Below, one piece after another: positions 1-6,314 of a DNA stretch of 7,470 nucleotides. The DNA lies in NCBI GenBank assembly GCA_024276455.1, contig JAJRXE010000163.1, positions 1 through 7,470 of the forward strand, in the 5' to 3' direction. Source of the DNA: Calditrichota bacterium. Its GTDB lineage: Bacteria > Calditrichota > Calditrichia > RBG-13-44-9. The notes beneath the pieces were generated by a model. The model made no database searches. It was given only the letters and a program-made list of their open reading frames with translations, and was not told the DNA's origin. The translations under genes were made by a program, and so were the position numbers. Numbering within the stretch: the stretch's first letter is position 1; every line of letters starts with the position of its first letter.

Positions 1-734
1 AATTACGTTTGGCGACGGGTAAGCGGATCAATTCCGCGGGAGATGATCCGGCTGGTTTCCAGTTGTCCAAAAGTTTGGAAAGTCGTCGTCGGGGTTTGTC
101 GACCGCACTGGACAATGTGAGCAACGCTCAGAACGTCTTGAATATTGCGGAAGGTGGTTACCAGAATATTATGGACATTCTGCAAACCATCAAAGAGAAA
201 GCCACCCAGGCAGCAGACGGGACCCTGTCCGACACTCAGCGTTCTGCCATTGACGATCAGGTTTCGGCATTGATTTCGGAAATTGACGACATCGTTGACG
301 AAACCACGTTTAATGGTTCCAATCTGATCGACGGCACCTACAGTGGGATTACTTTCCAGACCGGTGAGACCGCCGATGACACCCTTTCGGTGACTCTGAG
401 CGGCGCCGATTCCGCCGATCTGGGAATCAACAGTATTTCTCTGGCTACTCAGGCGAGCGCTTCGGCGGCGATCACCACGGTTTCTTCGGCCATTAACACC
501 CTGGCTCAGGCTGTACAGGACGTAGGTGAGTACATGTCGCGCTTAAAAGCAAAAGAAGCGACCTTGTCGGTGGCCATTACGAACACTGAAAATGTGCGGA
601 GCACCCTGGAAGATGCCGACTTCGCCAAGGAACAAATGGAGGTCATGAAACTGCAAATCCTCCAGCAAACCGCCATGGCGTCACTAACGCAGGCGAATAG
701 CAGTCCGCAAATTGTGCTCTCGTTGTTCCGTTAG
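1..734 (+). CDS. fliC: Flagellin (5'-truncated by window edge)
   Basis: Structural subunit of the flagellar filament, exported by the flagellar type III apparatus and polymerised under the FliD cap. The reading frame is open from the left edge, with the first full codon at 3. The 243 visible residues begin LRLATGKRINSAGDD, a hallmark of the flagellin N-terminal domain normally about 25-35 residues from the true start, so only a short piece is missing. The TTG at 9 is internal. The N-terminal helical domain runs to the TTFNGSNLIDG motif at about residues 101-111. A short variable segment of roughly 45 residues follows. The C-terminal domain contains EDADFAKEQ and ends QANSSPQIVLSLFR, the usual flagellin terminus. 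Estimated total is about 270-280 aa, so this is a compact flagellin with D0 and D1 and essentially no D2/D3 domains. A strong terminator follows directly. The family call is secure; whether other flagellin copies exist cannot be seen. Confidence 0.97.
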   Translation, partial: LRLATGKRINSAGDDPAGFQLSKSLESRRRGLSTALDNVSNAQNVLNIAEGGYQNIMDILQTIKEKATQAADGTLSDTQRSAIDDQVSALISEIDDIVDETTFNGSNLIDGTYSGITFQTGETADDTLSVTLSGADSADLGINSISLATQASASAAITTVSSAINTLAQAVQDVGEYMSRLKAKEATLSVAITNTENVRSTLEDADFAKEQMEVMKLQILQQTAMASLTQANSSPQIVLSLFR

Positions 735-752
735 AAACCGGCCTCAAGTTCG

Positions 753-782
753 GGCGGGGAGAGGAATCTTCCCGCCTGTTTT
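753..782 (+). terminator. Intrinsic terminator after flagellin
   Basis: A 10-bp stem (753-762 with 767-776, one G-U pair) closes a GGAA loop of the stable GNRA class. It could extend by two further pairs, one of them G-U. The sequence TGTTTT follows. It lies 18 nt after the flagellin stop and about 30 nt before the fliS start, so it should end most flagellin transcripts. The T tract is short and interrupted by a G, so some read-through into fliS is plausible. Confidence 0.8.
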
Positions 783-803
783 ACTTAGGTAAGCGCAAAA
801 AAG

Positions 804-809
804 GGTGAG
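804..809 (+). promoter_or_regulatory. Ribosome binding site that decides the fliS start
   Basis: GGTGAG matches the 3' part of the consensus AAGGAGGTGA and sits 4 nt before the ATG at 814. The in-frame GTG at 805 lies inside this motif and would have only a cramped AAGG just upstream, so the ATG at 814 is the better start. Confidence 0.55.
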
Positions 810-813
810 AAAG

Positions 814-1131
814 ATGATGAATAAAAGAAACTTCGGAAATATGGATCCTTACTTGGTACAAAAGATTATGTCGGCGCGTCCAGAACAGTTGATCTCTTAC
901 ATTTATGATGCCGCTATTAGTGCCTGTGGGAAAAAGGATCGGGTAAAGGCCAATCGAGCGGTGCAGGAATTAATCAACGCCTTAAATTTTGAATACAAAG
1001 AAATGGCCGTTACGTTTTTCCATGTTTATCGTTATATTAACAATCTGATACAGAAGGGAAAGTTTGAAGAGGCCCGGGAGATGCTGGTGGATATTAAACA
1101 AACCTGGTCGAAAGCAACGAAAGTAGCCTGA
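814..1131 (+). CDS. fliS: Flagellar export chaperone FliS (divergent, short)
   Basis: FliS binds the disordered C-terminal segment of flagellin in the cytoplasm, prevents premature polymerisation and passes it to the export gate. The 105-residue all-helical protein shows the family N-terminal pattern: Tyr13, then MSARPEQLISYIYDAAI at about 19-35, matching the usual T-x-S-P-E-Q-L...L-Y-D-G-A-I. It also has LNFEY near the middle and a C-terminal KQTWSKA resembling the conserved L-R-x-A-W ending. It is shorter than typical FliS (about 125-135 aa) and lacks the usual Gly-Gly-Glu turn after the LN motif, so it is a divergent member. Its position between flagellin and fliD is a common place for fliS. 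The ATG at 814 was chosen on its Shine-Dalgarno; GTG 805 or ATG 817 are alternatives. The stop codon overlaps the fliD Shine-Dalgarno, so the two are probably translationally linked. Confidence 0.85.
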   Translation: MMNKRNFGNMDPYLVQKIMSARPEQLISYIYDAAISACGKKDRVKANRAVQELINALNFEYKEMAVTFFHVYRYINNLIQKGKFEEAREMLVDIKQTWSKATKVA

Positions 1132-1141
1132 GGAGAGAACG

Positions 1142-2617
1142 ATGGATATTACTTCCATTTATGGCAGCCGAGATTCCGTTGAGTATTTAGTGGCACAAAT
1201 GATGCGGCTGGAAAGCCGTTCCCGCGATCGGTTGTTAGATAAAATGGATAGTTTAAACGAGCGCAAGAAAGTGCTCACCGAACTTCATTCCAAACTCTCT
1301 TCCTTAAAGAGCCGGGTGGACCGGATGACCGATGCCCTGACGAATTACCTGGCCGTCAAAGAGGCTACTTCCAGCAATACGGAAAAATTCACCGCCACGG
1401 CCAGCTCGACGGCCAAGTTGGGCAACCATTCCCTTTCAGTGGAGCGGTTGGCTGTTTCCGATACTCGGGTTTCCAAACAGTACAACACCAGCGATTCGAG
1501 TTTTACGTCTTACACTACCGATCAAACCTTCACCATCGAGGTGGGACATCCCACCGATGATGATCCCGATAATCGGGTCTCCATCGAGGTGACAATTAGC
1601 AGCGATGTATTTACCCAGACCAATGACCAGGTGCTGCAGGATATTGCAGAGGCTATTAATTCCGCCATGTCGCAGGCGGTTGCTGACGAAATCATCGACA
1701 GCGACGAAGTGGTGAACGCGACGGTGGTGAATGAGGAATCGGGAACGGCTCGTTTGATTTTACGCTCGAATAATACCGGATACTCCTATCGGATGGACTT
1801 TGGCACCTCGACTTTATTGGATGATTTAGAAATAAATGCGGCGGTGCAAACGACTGGTACCAGCGGTGGTTACGTGACTTACGTGGGAACCGGTCCGACC
1901 GACAGTCAATTAAATTCCAAATTTACTTTAGATGGTCTCATATTTTATCGTGATTCGAACACGGTAAGCGATGCCCTCGATGGGATTACAATTCGACTAC
2001 TGGATGTTTTCAGTACGACTGAGACGATTACCGTTTCCTCGGATGAAGAAGCGGTAAAGAATGAAGTACAGAGCTTTATTAACGCTTATAATGAGGTGAT
2101 TCGTTACCTGCGCGAGAAAGCGCAAATTAATTCCGACAGCTACGAGAGAGGACCGTTAGCAGACGATCTGGTTTACCGGGACATGATCCTGGACTTGCGC
2201 GATATTGTGAGTAGTGAAGTGGCGGGAACCCTTTCGACGGATTACAATAAATTGTTCCAGATCGGAATCGAAGCCGATGATGATGGTTACCTGTCCATTA
2301 TAGACATGGAAAAATTCACGGAAGCTCTGGAAGCTAATCCTCGTTATGTATCCGATTTATTCCGATCGGACAATGGAATTGCCAATCAGATTAAGGATTA
2401 CATAGATGATTTCGTTCAAGCAGGCGGAAAAATCAGCAAGAGCAAGGAAAATCTGAAGAGTCAGATCCAGGATTTGAACGACCGCATAGACTTTATGAAT
2501 GATATTTTAGCGAAAAAAGAACAGCAGTTGCGGGATCAATTTGCTAAATTGCAGGAGACAATGATTCTGCTGCAAAATCAACAATCATTTTATAGCTCGT
2601 TTATAACGATGATGTAG
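1142..2617 (+). CDS. fliD: Flagellar filament cap protein FliD
   Basis: FliD (HAP2) forms the oligomeric cap at the filament tip and directs insertion of each newly exported flagellin. The product is 491 aa, within the usual range. Residues 1-70 form the N-terminal D0/D1 helical region. FTATAS (83-88) followed by LGNHSLSVERLAVS (93-106) is the typical FliD N-domain signature. A beta-rich, Thr/Ser/Asp-rich middle at about 105-290 corresponds to the variable D2/D3 head. The C-terminal domain starts near EAVKNEVQSFINAYNEV (about 302-318), continues through GIEADDDGYLSI and VSDLF, and ends with a long heptad-like helix at about 425-485. There is no signal peptide, as expected for type III export. 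AGGAGAG at 1131-1137 precedes the ATG, and the gap from fliS is 10 nt. The family call is secure from both end domains. Confidence 0.96.
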   Translation: MDITSIYGSRDSVEYLVAQMMRLESRSRDRLLDKMDSLNERKKVLTELHSKLSSLKSRVDRMTDALTNYLAVKEATSSNTEKFTATASSTAKLGNHSLSVERLAVSDTRVSKQYNTSDSSFTSYTTDQTFTIEVGHPTDDDPDNRVSIEVTISSDVFTQTNDQVLQDIAEAINSAMSQAVADEIIDSDEVVNATVVNEESGTARLILRSNNTGYSYRMDFGTSTLLDDLEINAAVQTTGTSGGYVTYVGTGPTDSQLNSKFTLDGLIFYRDSNTVSDALDGITIRLLDVFSTTETITVSSDEEAVKNEVQSFINAYNEVIRYLREKAQINSDSYERGPLADDLVYRDMILDLRDIVSSEVAGTLSTDYNKLFQIGIEADDDGYLSIIDMEKFTEALEANPRYVSDLFRSDNGIANQIKDYIDDFVQAGGKISKSKENLKSQIQDLNDRIDFMNDILAKKEQQLRDQFAKLQETMILLQNQQSFYSSFITMM

Positions 2618-2636
2618 CCGAGTAGGGGGGTAAATC

Positions 2637-3008
2637 ATGGATGAATTTACTGTCCGTCCAGTTGAAGGACAAGGTTCGATTAAACCGGTGGACCATTTTA
2701 AATCGACTAATCTGGTGAAAGCGACTAAAACCGTGCCGGTGGGTAAGGATACACAAGACGGTGAAGAAAAACAGGCGATCTTTAAAGACATAGATATCTC
2801 TGAAGTAGTTAAGAAGATGAATGAATTTGTGGATGCCGTGGGAACGAAAATTTCTTTTACCTTTGATGAGAAAACGAAACGACCTATTATTATTGTAGCG
2901 GAAAAAGATAGTGGTAAAATAATCCGTCAAATTCCTCCGGAAGAGATGTTGGTGCTGATCCAGAAAATGGAGGAAATTGCCGGGATCCTTTTTAACAGGA
3001 GGGTGTGA
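2637..3008 (+). CDS. flaG: FlaG family flagellar protein
   Basis: FlaG proteins are small factors encoded beside fliD or flagellin; in some polar flagellates, loss of FlaG gives abnormally long filaments, but the mechanism is unclear. This 123-aa protein has a variable, Lys-rich N-terminal half (about 1-45). The conserved FlaG domain follows at about 50-123: an amphipathic helix (VVKKMNEFVDAVG), the strand ISFTFDEKTKRPIIIVAEKD, then the family hallmark SGKIIRQIPPEEML and a closing helix with AGILF. The hallmark corresponds to the usual T-G-E-V-I-R-Q-I-P-P-E-E. AGGGGGG at 2624-2630 lies 6 nt before the ATG. It sits 19 nt after fliD and its stop is 3 nt before the next start, so it belongs to the same operon. 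A polar flagellum would be consistent, but this is inference. Confidence 0.93.
   Translation: MDEFTVRPVEGQGSIKPVDHFKSTNLVKATKTVPVGKDTQDGEEKQAIFKDIDISEVVKKMNEFVDAVGTKISFTFDEKTKRPIIIVAEKDSGKIIRQIPPEEMLVLIQKMEEIAGILFNRRV
2997..3005 (+). promoter_or_regulatory. Strong ribosome binding site for a GTG start
   Basis: AGGAGGGTG overlaps the last codons of flaG and lies 6 nt before the GTG at 3012. It supports GTG as the real start of the following gene, whose next in-frame Met is about 40 codons downstream. The overlap suggests that translation of the gene is coupled to that of flaG. Confidence 0.7.
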
Positions 3009-3011
3009 ACG

Positions 3012-3425
3012 GTGGCGAGTGAAAAATTGCAAGATGTGTTGGAAAAAGAAGTCGAATTGTTCCGTTCCTTGCTGGACTTTTCAAAAAAGTTTGTTGGGGA
3101 ATTGGACCATCTGTCACTAAATATTATTTCGGAGATGCTAAATTTGCGGCAGGAATGGATTGACAAGATTCAAAAATTGGAGGAAGTTCGAGCGCAGTTA
3201 ACCGATGAGAAATTAAGTCCCGAGTTGGAAACCTATTTACAGGAGATTTCCGCTTTGGCTAAGAATCTGGTGGAAATCGACAATTTGATTTACCGTCACT
3301 TGGAAGAAGAAAAATTAAAAATTGTGCGGGAAATGTCCGGAATGGCGGCCGGGAAGCGCTATCAGAAAAGGGAGATTCAAAGCGGAGAGGGGACAAACAA
3401 TTTCTTGGACATAACCCAGGAGTAA
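3012..3425 (+). CDS. flgN: FlgN-like flagellar export chaperone
   Basis: Probable cytoplasmic chaperone of the FlgN type, which in known systems escorts the hook-filament junction proteins FlgK and FlgL to the export gate. The 137-aa product is almost entirely helical and highly charged. Residues 1-62 fit the FlgN pattern: a leading E-K-E-V-E-L-F-R-S-L-L helix, then a long helix ending DKIQKLEEVRAQL, like the family's L-x-x-L-E-x-x-R. A second helical stretch spans about 70-110. The C-terminus has a Tyr (117) followed by a Gly-rich turn and NFLDITQE, resembling the flexible FlgN tail that binds clients. Direct adjacency to a flgM-like gene, a frequent pairing, supports the call. Start is GTG; gaps are 3 nt upstream and 4 nt downstream. 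Sequence conservation in this family is low, so FliT or another helical chaperone remains possible. Confidence 0.65.
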   Translation: MASEKLQDVLEKEVELFRSLLDFSKKFVGELDHLSLNIISEMLNLRQEWIDKIQKLEEVRAQLTDEKLSPELETYLQEISALAKNLVEIDNLIYRHLEEEKLKIVREMSGMAAGKRYQKREIQSGEGTNNFLDITQE

Positions 3426-3429
3426 AAAA

Positions 3430-3783
3430 ATGAAACCGATAAAAGACATAAACGGTTTACCTCCCGAAATAAAGAAGCTGCAAAAAGGCGGATCGGTGCG
3501 TCGAGCAGAAGGGCAGAAAAGCACTAAAAAGGCTGAGTCGGAGAAGTCCGTGAGCGCACCGAAGGACCGGGCGGAGATTTCCCAGATTGGACGTGAATTA
3601 CTGCAACTGAAACAAATCTTACCCGAATACTCTTCTGATGTGGAAGATACCCGTTTGCTTACCGAAAGCGAGATTCGGGAAATTAAGGAAAAGATTAAAG
3701 CCAAATACTATTTTAGTCCGGAGATTGCCGAAAAAGTAATTGCCGAACTCCTCAATTTGCCTAATTTTACCGAGGATATTTAG
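3430..3783 (+). CDS. flgM: FlgM-like anti-sigma-28 factor
   Basis: FlgM holds the flagellar sigma factor FliA (sigma-28) inactive until the hook is complete; it is then exported through the hook and late genes are released. The 117-aa product has a Lys/Ser/Gly-rich, probably disordered first half (1-45) beginning MKPIKDING, similar to FlgM N-termini. The FlgM core follows: DRAEISQIGREL (46-57), a short linker, then EIREIKEKIKAKYYFSPEIAEKVIAELL (81-108). The core corresponds to the canonical D-x-V-x-I-S, the R/V-x-x-I-K-x-x-I-x-x-G-x-Y and the P-E-x-I-A-x-K-x-L helices that bind sigma-28. The usual Gly before the Tyr is replaced by Lys, and the protein is about 20 residues longer than typical FlgM. 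AGGAG at 3418-3422 overlaps the end of the upstream gene. It is the last gene before the terminator. Confidence 0.78.
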   Translation: MKPIKDINGLPPEIKKLQKGGSVRRAEGQKSTKKAESEKSVSAPKDRAEISQIGRELLQLKQILPEYSSDVEDTRLLTESEIREIKEKIKAKYYFSPEIAEKVIAELLNLPNFTEDI

Positions 3784-3813
3784 TGTGAATATTTGCGCCA
3801 TTTTTTCTGCAGC

Positions 3814-3845
3814 AAAAAGCCCGGAAATTGCTCCGGGCTTTTTTT
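3814..3845. terminator. Bidirectional intrinsic terminator between flgM and metK
   Basis: A perfect 12-bp inverted repeat (3814-3825 with 3832-3843, core AGCCCGGA/TCCGGGCT) closes a 6-nt loop. A run of seven T follows on the + strand. The left arm begins with five A, which gives a U run on the - strand transcript as well. It lies 30 nt after the flgM stop and about 45 nt beyond the metK stop, so it can end both converging units. Confidence 0.93.
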
Positions 3846-3888
3846 GTGTAAAAACTCGAAAGAATGGTAATATTCGCTATTGCCGTAG

Positions 3889-5028
3889 TTAGGGCAAATA
3901 TTTTTGCAGCTCTTTGACTTTGTCGGTTTTCTCCCAGGTGAAATCCCGATCTTCTCGTCCGAAATGGCCGAATGCAGCCGTTTTTCGGTAAATGGGACGC
4001 AACAAATCCAGGGCATTAATCATGCCTCCGGGAGTGAAGTCGAAGATCTTGTTGACAATCCGGGTAATTTCCTGGTCCGGTAATTTCCCGGTGCCGAATG
4101 TTTCGACCATCAGGCTTACCGGTTCGGCCACGCCAATGGCATAGGCGACTTGAATGCCGCACCGCTCTGCCAATCCTGCTTTGACAATGTTCTTGGCAAC
4201 GTACCGGGCGTAGTAAGATGCGGAGCGATCCACTTTGGTGGGGTCTTTCCCGCTGAAGCATCCGCCGCCCTGGTAGTAGGCGCCGCCGTAAGTGTCCACC
4301 ACAATCTTTCGGCCGGTTAATCCGGTATCGGCCTTGGGGCCTCCAATCACAAAGCGTCCGGTGGGATTGATGTAAAATTTAATCTCCGAACTGCGAATCT
4401 CTTCAGGAATCGTTTGAAATATTACTTCATTAATAATGTCTTCTTCCAGGGTCTTCATATCCACATCCGGTTCATGATTAGCCGAAATGACCACTTTTTC
4501 AACCGCGATCGGTTTGTTGTCTTCGTAACGCACCGTAACCTGGGATTTCCCGTCGGGACGCAAATAGGGCAGAATTTTTTTACGCCGCACCTCGCTCAGG
4601 CGCATGGTGAGTTTGTGGGCCAGCATGATCGGCATGGGCATCAGCTCGGCGGTTTCGTTGGTCGCGTAACCGAACATCATTCCCTGATCTCCGGCACCGG
4701 CGCGATCCACCCCAATCGCAATGTCGGGCGATTGCTGATTAATGTTGGTCAACACCGCGCAGGTTTCATAATCGAAGCCGTAATGGGGATTGGTGTATCC
4801 GATATCGCGCACGGTTTGTCGGACAATCCCGGGAATGTCCACATAGCATTCGCAGGAAATTTCTCCGCCAATAAAGACCAGTCCGTTACTGACGAAGGTT
4901 TCGCAGGCAACCCGGCCAAAGGGATCTTTTTCGATGATGGCGTCTAATACCGCATCGGAAATTTGATCGGCAATCTTGTCCGGATGCCCTTCAGTGACTG
5001 ATTCAGAAGAAAAAAGAAAACTACTCAT
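3889..5028 (-). CDS. metK: S-adenosylmethionine synthetase (methionine adenosyltransferase)
   Basis: Cytoplasmic enzyme making S-adenosylmethionine from methionine and ATP, with hydrolysis of the intermediate triphosphate; the product is the main cellular methyl donor. The 379-aa length is normal for the family. Visible motifs in order: EGHPDKIADQISDA (13-26), with the catalytic His15 and the metal-binding Asp17; the ATP-binding signature GAGDQG (111-116); GLTGRKIVVDTYGG (236-249); the phosphate-binding GGGCFSGKDPTKVDRSA (254-270); and the C-terminal FGHFGRED (353-360). Residue 257 is Cys where many homologues have Ala, and GPKAD (230-234) has Ala where many have Gly; both look tolerable. AAGGAG at 5037-5042 lies 8 nt before the ATG. 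No SAM riboswitch fits in the 115-nt upstream gap. It may be read through from the upstream isomerase gene or from an unseen promoter in the AT-rich gap. Confidence 0.98.
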   Translation of the reverse strand: MSSFLFSSESVTEGHPDKIADQISDAVLDAIIEKDPFGRVACETFVSNGLVFIGGEISCECYVDIPGIVRQTVRDIGYTNPHYGFDYETCAVLTNINQQSPDIAIGVDRAGAGDQGMMFGYATNETAELMPMPIMLAHKLTMRLSEVRRKKILPYLRPDGKSQVTVRYEDNKPIAVEKVVISANHEPDVDMKTLEEDIINEVIFQTIPEEIRSSEIKFYINPTGRFVIGGPKADTGLTGRKIVVDTYGGAYYQGGGCFSGKDPTKVDRSASYYARYVAKNIVKAGLAERCGIQVAYAIGVAEPVSLMVETFGTGKLPDQEITRIVNKIFDFTPGGMINALDLLRPIYRKTAAFGHFGREDRDFTWEKTDKVKELQKYLP

Positions 5029-5143
5029 GTTTTGCTCTCCTTAAACAAATATCCGTTTTGAACCATTTCCTTTACCTTACCAAGAAACAGAATTAATTTT
5101 AACTTGCAAAAAATTTAAAAATACGAATGCTTTTGCCTTTCTT

Positions 5144-6190
5144 TCAGGAATTCTTTGTTTCACTCAGTTTTTCTTTCAGAAATTCGATCGATTTAATAAC
5201 ATAGGGATCTTTTTTGTAGAGCAGAGCCAGGTGGTAACTAATCCAATCTCCCAGATAAATCATGGAGAACAGACGAGCCAGGCGGCTTTCTCCCTCGGAA
5301 AAAACGTCGAAAATGGGAACATTCTTGTCCTGCATGATTTTTCGGGTAATTTCCAGCCGCAGCTTGTTGCGGGGCGACTCTTCCCGATCTCGTAACAACA
5401 CAATGCAGAAAGGTTGCAACAACTCCGGTTTTGCTTCCCAGCCCATGATTTCATTGTGGTTTAATTCCGGGAACACATTGCTGAAGCTGAGAATTTTGGA
5501 GTTTTCGTTAAACTGGTTGCGCCAGCGCACCGTGACGGGCGCCAACAATTCAGCCGCCGTGTAAATTAACGGTATTTTCAAATACAGTTTGCGGGCAATT
5601 TGACTGGTAATGCACCGTCCCAGAGACCGGTCTGGATCGTTTTCCTGACGGAGCTGTTTCAGGATTTTTACGGTTTCGGAGATTTCTCCCTCCGGCAGAG
5701 TAATGAGACCCAGGTTTTTGAATGCCTGAATTAGAGGGAAGAACATGTAACCCAGGGCTTGCCGGGGAGGAAATCCGGCTGGTATTTGAATGAACGGCAG
5801 ATGGTGCTCTTCTGCCAGTTTTTGCAATTCCCCGCCGCTGGCAATCGCCAGAATGTTGGCTTTTCGTTTCAACGCTTCCCGGGTGGCACTCAGGGTTTCT
5901 TCGGTGTCTCCGGAATAGCTACAGGCAACACACAGGGTGTTATTGTTTACATAAGTGGGTAATCCGTAATTGCGGTGCACTTCCAGGGGGACCTGCAGCT
6001 GATTTTGTAAATACGTCCTCAATAAATCTCCCACAATGGCCGATCCTCCCATGCCCAGATGCAAAATGTTTTGTATGTCTCCACGGATGTTCTGGAAAGA
6101 AACCGTTCGCAGAAATTTTTCCGATTCGATAATTTGATCGGGAAGATGGCGCACAAATTTGATGAAACCGGAACGATCGGGTGAAGGCAT
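5144..6190 (-). CDS. Bifunctional phosphoglucose/phosphomannose isomerase
   Basis: Cytoplasmic SIS-fold isomerase of the PGI/PMI family. It interconverts fructose 6-phosphate with glucose 6-phosphate and with mannose 6-phosphate, feeding glycolysis and mannose-derived sugars. The product is 348 aa, close to the family norm. Motifs: GMGGSAIVGDLL (46-57) and SYSGDTEETL (91-100), the two sugar-phosphate-binding segments of the SIS fold; PPRQALGY (141-148), with the conserved Arg143; RWRNQFNENSK (222-232), with Glu229; and PELNHNEIMGW (241-251), with His245. Glu229 and His245 align with the catalytic Glu and His described for the archaeal enzyme. The C-terminal DWISYHLALL...DPYVIKSIEFLKEKL is also typical. 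The frame stays open upstream to 6280, but the ATG at 6190 has the only good Shine-Dalgarno, and the family N-terminus (D-x-S-G...P-x-Q-I) starts just after it. It lies 124 nt downstream of ptsI with no clear terminator between. Confidence 0.94.
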   Translation of the reverse strand: MPSPDRSGFIKFVRHLPDQIIESEKFLRTVSFQNIRGDIQNILHLGMGGSAIVGDLLRTYLQNQLQVPLEVHRNYGLPTYVNNNTLCVACSYSGDTEETLSATREALKRKANILAIASGGELQKLAEEHHLPFIQIPAGFPPRQALGYMFFPLIQAFKNLGLITLPEGEISETVKILKQLRQENDPDRSLGRCITSQIARKLYLKIPLIYTAAELLAPVTVRWRNQFNENSKILSFSNVFPELNHNEIMGWEAKPELLQPFCIVLLRDREESPRNKLRLEITRKIMQDKNVPIFDVFSEGESRLARLFSMIYLGDWISYHLALLYKKDPYVIKSIEFLKEKLSETKNS

Positions 6191-6197
6191 CTTATGA

Positions 6198-6204
6198 CTC
6201 CTTT
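6198..6204 (-). promoter_or_regulatory. Ribosome binding site that decides the isomerase start
   Basis: Read on the - strand, AAAGGAG lies 7 nt before the ATG at 6190. The upstream in-frame candidates (for example the start at 6280) have no comparable motif, so the shorter protein is preferred. Confidence 0.7.
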
Positions 6205-6314
6205 CGGTTAAATGAAGTGCATTGACGAGATGCGGAGACATCTTTTTCCGTTCTATCGAGGAAGTTGTTAAGATAAGCACGTTTTAAGCCGGATATGATA
6301 ATCACCGCAATTTT

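Noticed and set aside
753..782. CsrA-binding hairpin (GGA displayed in a loop) between flagellin and fliS
   Set aside because: The loop does carry GGA, but the base two positions before it is G rather than the preferred A. The hairpin is followed by a T run and ends about 20 nt before the fliS ribosome binding site without covering it. A terminator explains it better.
1191..1206. Sigma-54-like promoter (TGGCAC followed by a GC dinucleotide at the right GG-N10-GC spacing) at the start of fliD
   Set aside because: It lies inside the conserved N-terminal coding helix of fliD, matches the -12 element poorly, and the next start codon it could serve with a sensible leader is more than 1 kb away. 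Probably chance.
2601..3032. 143-codon open frame on the - strand opposite flaG
   Set aside because: Its product is rich in His, Phe and Arg with no recognisable domain, and it is antisense to a clear FlaG domain with good codon structure. It is a shadow frame.
4414..4947. 177-codon open frame on the + strand inside metK
   Set aside because: It is antisense to the most conserved part of metK, has no ribosome binding site or family motif, and shows His/Gly/Phe-rich composition typical of a shadow frame.
5029..5143. SAM riboswitch or clear promoter upstream of metK
   Set aside because: The gap is AT-rich with no stable multi-helix structure or terminator hairpin. The best -10-like element (TAAAAT, at 5096-5101 on the - strand) has no credible -35 partner, so I do not list it.
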